Of a DNA stretch of 64,000 nucleotides, positions 59,273-64,000 are shown piece after piece. This DNA is from Scilla litardierei (taxonomy: Eukaryota; Streptophyta; Magnoliopsida; Asparagales; Asparagaceae), in NCBI GenBank assembly GCA_030789695.1, contig CM061139.1, positions 103,896,037 to 103,960,036 of the forward strand, read 5' to 3'. Position numbers and translations under genes: made by a program. Within the stretch, counting starts at the first letter, position 1; every line of letters begins with the position of its first letter. Below the pieces are notes generated by a model. The model searched no databases and was not told the origin of the DNA. It saw only the letters and a list, made by a program, of their open reading frames with translations.

Positions 59273-60985
59273 CTAGCCGTTGTGAAAAGGCACAACGGGC
59301 TTGAATACCTTGAGGCTCCCTTCCTCGATTTTCTTCTTTTCCTCGTCAGGAACTCCCTCCGGAGTTGTTGGCTTTGGCGACGAAGCACCGGCGTCATTCA
59401 ATTTTTCAATCGGTCGCTCCACGACCAATGGTGCTTCTGGTTCCTTTCTGGGCACTCTTGTGGGGATTTGTGTTCCGCTCCTCAACACAATAGCGGACAC
59501 ATTCGCATGCTCATGCGTGAGTGCCAAAGTTTGGTTTGCTCCCCTCGGGTTCACCTCCGGTTGTGGCGGCAATAAGTTTTGCGACCTTGAAAGGTTCGCC
59601 ACTTGTAACCCCAACTGGGTTACTTGGTCCGTGAGAGCCCTCTGCACCATTTCCAGCTTCAGATTTATCTTCTCCTGGTTGGTAATATATTGAGTCAAAA
59701 GGGACTCAACCGGAGAGATGGCTCTCTGCTGGCCAAATTGCTGCTGCTGCTGAATGGGCTGCTGATTCCTTGGAGCATATTGTTGGTATTGTTGTGGAGG
59801 CTGCTGCTGCTGAAACTGCTGCTGCTAAAACTGCTGCTGAGGCCTAGTCGGCTGATATATCGGCTGCTGTTGTTGCTGAGGAGGCGGCTGCTGATACGGT
59901 GCCCGGTAACTAAGGTTGGGGTGGTTCCGGTTGTTCAGAGAGTAGACCGGGTTAGAGCTAGTCCGTGGTGGATACGGTGCATTTCCCGTAGGATTGTAAA
60001 ATAGTGCGGCTTGGTCTAACGGTGGTGAGATTTCACCACCGTCGAATTTTCCATAGACTTCGGCTTCCACCGTCGCAATATGTTATGTACCGGCACCACC
60101 GGCTCCTACCATCAATGTGGAGATCTGGGTCGACAGCAAGTCAAACTTGCTGGATAATTTGTCGACGTCCTCGACCCTGTGGATACCCCCCGATCTAGGT
60201 GTGGCTCTCTCGTCACACCACCGCTCATTGTTTGATGCCATATTTTCTAGAATTTTTCCGGCATCTTCTTCACTTCTGGACATGAAGGACCCCACAGCCG
60301 CGGTGTCCATTGAAGATTTTAAATCATCCCTCAATCCGTTGTAGAACAGATTAATTATCTTCCACTTGGGAAGCTTGTGATGAGGGCATCTTCGTTGCAT
60401 CTCTTTAAATCTTGTCCAAGCTTCATGCAGGGACTCGTGGCTGGCTTGGGAGAAGGAGGAGATCTCACTCCTCAGCTTCATGGTCTTCCCCGGAGGAAAG
60501 AACTTTGTCAGAAAAGCGTTTGAAAGCTTCTCCCAAGTGTTGAACGTATTCGGGTCCTTCCCCCTAAGCCACAACTTGGCCTTATCTTGCAGAGAGAAGG
60601 GGAATAGCTTCAGACGGATCGCCTCAGTTGTGACACCATTTATCCGGAAGGAGTCACATTTCTCCAAGAAGGAGTCCAAATGTTCGATGGGGCTCTCCAT
60701 GGGTGCCCCCGAGAATTGATCCTGCTGGATCCATGTTACTAAGGACGGCTTGAGCTCGAAGCTTTGCACCGTAATAGCAGGAGGACGGATGGCAGAGGTG
60801 GACTCGATGGACGGCATTGAGTACTCCAGCAGGGACTTGTGAGGTGGGGTGTTCTCCCCCATGGTTTCAGGCTCTTCTCTTATTCGCTTCTCTGCGACAA
60901 GACGCCATAGGGTGGCGTTTATCTTAGGATCAACAGGAATCAAGTCGTCGAGACTCCTTGAACTCCTGCGCATTAAAAACAACAA
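59273..60985 (-). pseudogene. Athila-type gag, three open pieces separated by stops
   Basis: 60083-60985 (300 codons): capsid core (PIEHLDSFLEKCDSFRI, AIRLKLFPFSLQDKAKLWL, FLTKFFPPGKTMKLR, LFYNGLRDDLK, ENMASNNERW). A stop at 60083 is followed by 60070-59825, a Pro/Gln-rich piece ending in a stop, and by 59698-59273, a linker with HANVSAIVLRSGTQI. CTG/CAG microsatellite runs at 59740-59890 encode poly-Gln. Expected role: structural Gag; as read it is interrupted. Confidence 0.83.
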
Positions 60986-61148
60986 ACACCCGTGAAGCGA
61001 AAAGTGGGAAAGAAACAGATAAAATAGAAAATAAAAATAAGAAAATAAAATAGAAATGGAAAAAGAAGAATGCGAAAATTATCGCGAGATAAAGATGTGA
61101 GCTAGACTCAAGGGTTCATGAAATCATAAAATAACAAGCACGTTGCCT

Positions 61149-61166
61149 CCCCGGCAACGGCGTCAT
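61149..61166 (-). other. Primer-binding site of the minus-strand Athila-like element
   Basis: The minus strand reads TGACGCCGTTGCCGGGGA, six bases inside the LTR end; one base differs from the TGGCGCCGTTGCCGGGGA form common in Athila elements. Confidence 0.78.
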
Positions 61167-61172
61167 AAAGCT

Positions 61173-62843
61173 TGACGTCCCCCGTGTTTTGCGCGTCAGA
61201 TGTGTGCAATATATGATTGGGGGCGTGAGATTTAAATATTTATAACCGCAAGCGCACGGTGTTGTAGTGTGGCTTGGGGGTCGAACTCAGGGAGGCATGG
61301 TTGTGCTTGTGTCAAGAAGGACCAAATTCACCCCATGGGCGAGCTAGCCCGAATCGGTAGATGGGTTGTCACAGAAAATAGAATGCGAGGGATAAACAAT
61401 ATAAAGGGAAAACCCGGGACTTCGGTTTCCACCCTATCGTGCGATTCTCGCCGATACGGCCTATGGGTAGGATAACGATCGGAATTAGGGTCTAATGGTG
61501 AGACTTGCCTCTAAGAGTGATACCAGCGTCCCATGGGCCTGATATTCCGGTCGGTGCCCAGGATGATATGCCGGACTACCCGGGTTCGGTCAGTGGGCAT
61601 TCCCATGTCCATTAACACTGACCGACTCCGGGAGCACTAAGCTCACAACGATAACTCCCAATATCTTATCCTGTCGCTCCCGCGCGCTAGGATTCGACGT
61701 CTACGCTAAGGGCGTGAGCTATGGCTAGGGAGTCAACCGCCAAGTTTATTCCCCCTTGGCCCAACGGTCAAAGGCGGTCTTTTTCCCGCCGATGACAATA
61801 AAACACCCCGCGTAACCGATAGATTCCTAATCCCTATCGATTTCCTAGTCTATGGACGCATCGGGGAGAACCCACGAAGGGGTTCCCACCAAAATCCCAG
61901 ATTTGGGAACTACTCACACATATTTACTAAAAAGCAATCTAAATCAAAATCGACCGTTAAAAACATGATCAGGCGATTGAAAAGTAATAAGTGCAATGCA
62001 AATAACACTATATTAAAGTTTGGTAAAGATCAGACAACTTACAAATATCTGAAAAATTACAGCCGTCAAGAGAGAGAAAAAACAACAAAAAATAACAACT
62101 CCTCGAATCTGGAAACCTAGGTTCTGTATTTATAGAAAATGACATCACCCGATCGGGTGAAGAATCACCCGATCGGGTGACCTGCTGCGAACTTCGGCAG
62201 CCATCTTCGAGACTTCACCCGGTCAGATGACACGGTCGATTGATGGAAGCTGCTCGTCGTTTGGATCTTGATCGTCGTCGGGTGAACCGATCGGTTGATA
62301 AATCAACAGATCGGTTGGAATTGTTGCCCAAAAGACAGTAACTTTGGACGTTTTGGCACGGTCTGCTGACGGTCGGGTGAGCTCTCCGGGTCGCCTTCTT
62401 CGGGACACGGCTACAGGTGAACCGATCGGGTGAATATCACCCGATCGGTTGAGTTTCAGCTCCAATTTCTAGAGAGATCAGTCGGGTTGAACTGGTCGAC
62501 GACCCGGTCGGTTGACACTTTCGTTGCTTCAGCGGCTGACCGGGTCGTGCACGCGTGCATCACCCGATCGGTTGGCTGTGTCCAATCGATCGAGTGGGGG
62601 GTTGAAAGATGCGATCTTCGTCGTTTGACCCCATGGATCATGTGTGACTCCTCCTATTGCTCCGGGGACTCATGATATCGTCGTTTTATGTCCCCTACGT
62701 CGGCAAACTCCTGCAAACATACAAAAACACAGAAAAGTGAAAGAAAACAAGAAAACACGAGAAAACGAATACAAGAAGACGGAAAATAGTGGAAAAACAC
62801 AAAAGAAGACATGTGTCAATATATGAAATATAAACGCACGTCA
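61173..62843 (-). repeat. 5' LTR of the minus-strand Athila-like element
   Basis: 1671 bp, TGACGTCC to CGCACGTCA. In sense order: U3 with array (62145-62596), TATA box CTATAAATAC (62126-62135) about 10 bp after the array, then R/U5 with stem-loops. These include a 9-bp stem (CGGTCAGTG, 61587-61624) and a 5-bp stem with a 16-nt loop containing GCGCGGGAGCGA (61668-61693). Confidence 0.88.
62145..62596 (-). repeat. Palindrome array (CCCGATCGGG / ACCGATCGGT), Athila-like right LTR
   Basis: Same order of motifs as 53291-53742 with a few changes, for example CCAATCGATCGAGTGG at its right end where the left LTR has CCAACCGATCGGGTGG. Confidence 0.88.
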
Positions 62844-63313
62844 GTATTGCTGCATCAATATCGCATCCTTTTCAGGGAAAGACGTGTACGTCTTTTTCAG
62901 CATGTGATCTTCTGAGAATTTTCACCAAACAACTTCAGGCGCGAGGTGATACTAAAAAGAGCTGAGTTGTACTCAGCTATAGACTTAAAGTCCTGCAGTC
63001 TCAGGTTCTCCCACTGATAACGTGCCCTTGGGAGTATAACATCTTTCTGATGTTTATATCTTTTCTCAAGGGCAGTTCACAGCTCAAGTGGATCTTCGAC
63101 CGTAAGGTATTCTGCTTTTAGGGTCTTATCCACATGGCGACGAGTATAAATAATGGCTTACGCCTTTTTAATGTCAATCGCATTTCCATCTTTTGTCACA
63201 GCAGAAATAAGGGATTTAGCTCGTATGTGAAATTTAACGTTGAGCTGACAGCTCAAATAATTTCTCCCTGATTCATCCAGCACTTTGAAATCAACGCTTG
63301 CAATTTTTGCCAT
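62844..63313 (-). pseudogene. Copia gag remnant of the second element
   Basis: It starts MAKIASVDFKVLDESGRNYL at 63313 on the minus strand. Collinear with 13297-13764 of the intronic element (GCGAGGTGATACT, TCCACATGGCGACG and similar blocks). Several stops and frameshifts. It resumes the second copia element after the Athila-like insertion. Confidence 0.75.
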
Positions 63314-64000
63314 TTTATCTAGCAGAGCACAAATTTGCATGAATTTATAATACGTAAAACATTTTCATGTGGTGACAATTTTTAAATGAATAAGCTAATT
63401 GCGTGGATCGGCTAGTCCCACATAAAAATGTCCAAACTCCATATTACAGTCCATATTACACAAATGAAAGCGAAAAATTACAACTTTGGAAACCTCATGG
63501 GTCCCATTTTTAAATTCTTCAACTTCAAGAGTGGCCTCCGCCTCCATAAAAAGTAGTCATCGGTCTTGGACATTACATAATTTCCTCACTACAATTTCTC
63601 TCAAAAAGAAAAGAAAAATGTAGTAAAAGTAAATTGTGGGACTAAACAGCCGATCCAAAACCACAATTAGCCATTCATGCAAAAATTTGTGTTCATTAAA
63701 CATTTTCATAACACATCACATGCATCACAGATTCAGAATATGATAAACATAATAATTTAAAATACTTAATAATTATCTAGACCACGGGGTGATGTCATAC
63801 ACTGTTAGATTAGGTGACTAATGGCAGAGCGGTCGCAGGATCTTTCTAATTATTAAGTTAATGATGTACAACTTAGCATAAGTTTATCCCAGAAAATGAG
63901 CCATAAAAATATAATGTAATGCATATTAATATGATCCTAATAGGGGTATCATATATTAAACATATGCAATTCATTGTGCATTAGGGGCTAATTCAAATAA
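63314..64000 (-). other. Leader of the second copia element, continues past the window
   Basis: Collinear with 13765-14300 of the intronic element, including the shared TTCCTCACTACAATTTCTCT-like block (63583-63602) and CAGCCGATCCAAAACCACAA (63648-63667). No gene seen. The 5' LTR is expected beyond the end. Confidence 0.6.

Larger units (their letters stand above)
53281..62843 (-). mobile_element. Athila-like element lacking RT, RNase H and integrase; left LTR truncated
   Basis: The right (5') LTR 61173-62843 starts TGACGTCCCC and ends CGCACGTCA. The left (3') LTR retains only 53281-53988, matching 62135-62843. PBS on the minus strand TGACGCCGTTGCCGGGGA (61149-61166), one change from the Athila consensus. 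Polypurine tract AGCTTGGGGGATTT at 53989-54002, identical to the plus-strand element. Minus-strand order: gag, protease, internal array with TATA box, ORF3. It is a different family from 22197-31220 by LTR sequence. The bases after 62843 are GTATT; the left target duplication was lost. Confidence 0.87.
32113..64000 (-). mobile_element. Second copia element of the intronic family, expanded by nested insertions, open at the window end
   Basis: The LTR at 32113-32261 (TGTTATAAAG to TTACAACA, 149 bp) and 3' non-coding sequence to 32649 resemble 8882-9230. The element continues at 42919-46323 (RNase H, RT, integrase, pre-integrase) and 62844-64000 (gag). The order and minus orientation match the intronic copia. 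It is interrupted at 32650-42918 and 46324-62843. About 320 bp of gag expected between 46323 and 62844, by comparison with 12978-13297, is missing. The right LTR should lie about 1 kb beyond the window. Confidence 0.78.

Noticed and set aside
22503..62596. Regularly repeated palindromes with unique spacers that resemble CRISPR arrays
   Set aside because: Spacing is irregular, there are no cas genes, the motifs lie inside LTRs of plant retrotransposons and are duplicated with the LTRs.

Overview
This is nuclear DNA of a flowering plant. The evidence is a spliced plant-type MRS2/MGT magnesium-transporter gene and dense nested LTR retrotransposons of plant lineages (Ty1/copia including a SIRE-like type; Ty3/gypsy of Athila, Tat and Tekay-like types). 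The species cannot be fixed from the sequence. No tRNA, rRNA, CRISPR or organellar gene was recognised.

Layout. 1-3960: AT-rich spacer, a G-rich segment and copia remnants (two LTR pieces, a duplicated LTR/leader junction, a GC-rich leader). 3961-18330: the only host gene I can support, MRS2, with six exons. Exons 1-5 lie within 4657-6438 and exon 6 at 18043-18330. The 11.6 kb intron 5 holds an antisense copia element at 8760-15416 with 122-bp LTRs and an exact 5-bp target duplication. 18331-19344: 3' flank. 19345-31760: a gag-only Tat-like element (minus strand) with a 54-55 bp minisatellite. Its LTR is split by a plus-strand Athila-like element at 22197-31220, target duplication GTTTG/GTTCG. 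32113 to the window end: a second minus-strand copia element of the same family, expanded by nested insertions. These are an Athila-like solo LTR (32650-42918, target duplication GCAAG), itself split by a coding-free LARD at 34011-42530 (target duplication CTAGT); a SIRE-like gag-only element at 46324-53265 followed by a second partial unit; and a minus-strand Athila-like element at 53281-62843 whose left LTR is truncated.

Main signals. (1) Every large LTR family here carries, in U3 just upstream of a TATA-like box, an array of short palindromic motifs. Each family has its own version (ACTCGGCCGAGT, ACTCGACCGAGT, CCCGATCGGG, CCGACTAGTCGG). The SIRE-like copia and the gypsy-type LARD share one version plus flanking sequence, which suggests a promoter module that crosses superfamilies. 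(2) Both Athila-like elements carry a second array plus TATA box inside the element, upstream of their third ORF, as expected for an internal promoter. (3) The R/U5 part of the Athila LTRs holds a row of stem-loops whose 16-nt loops are conserved while their stems differ. (4) Both Athila-like elements keep gag, protease and ORF3 but lack the RT-RNase H-integrase block.

All coordinates were read by hand. Family names rest on motifs and structure, not on database searches.
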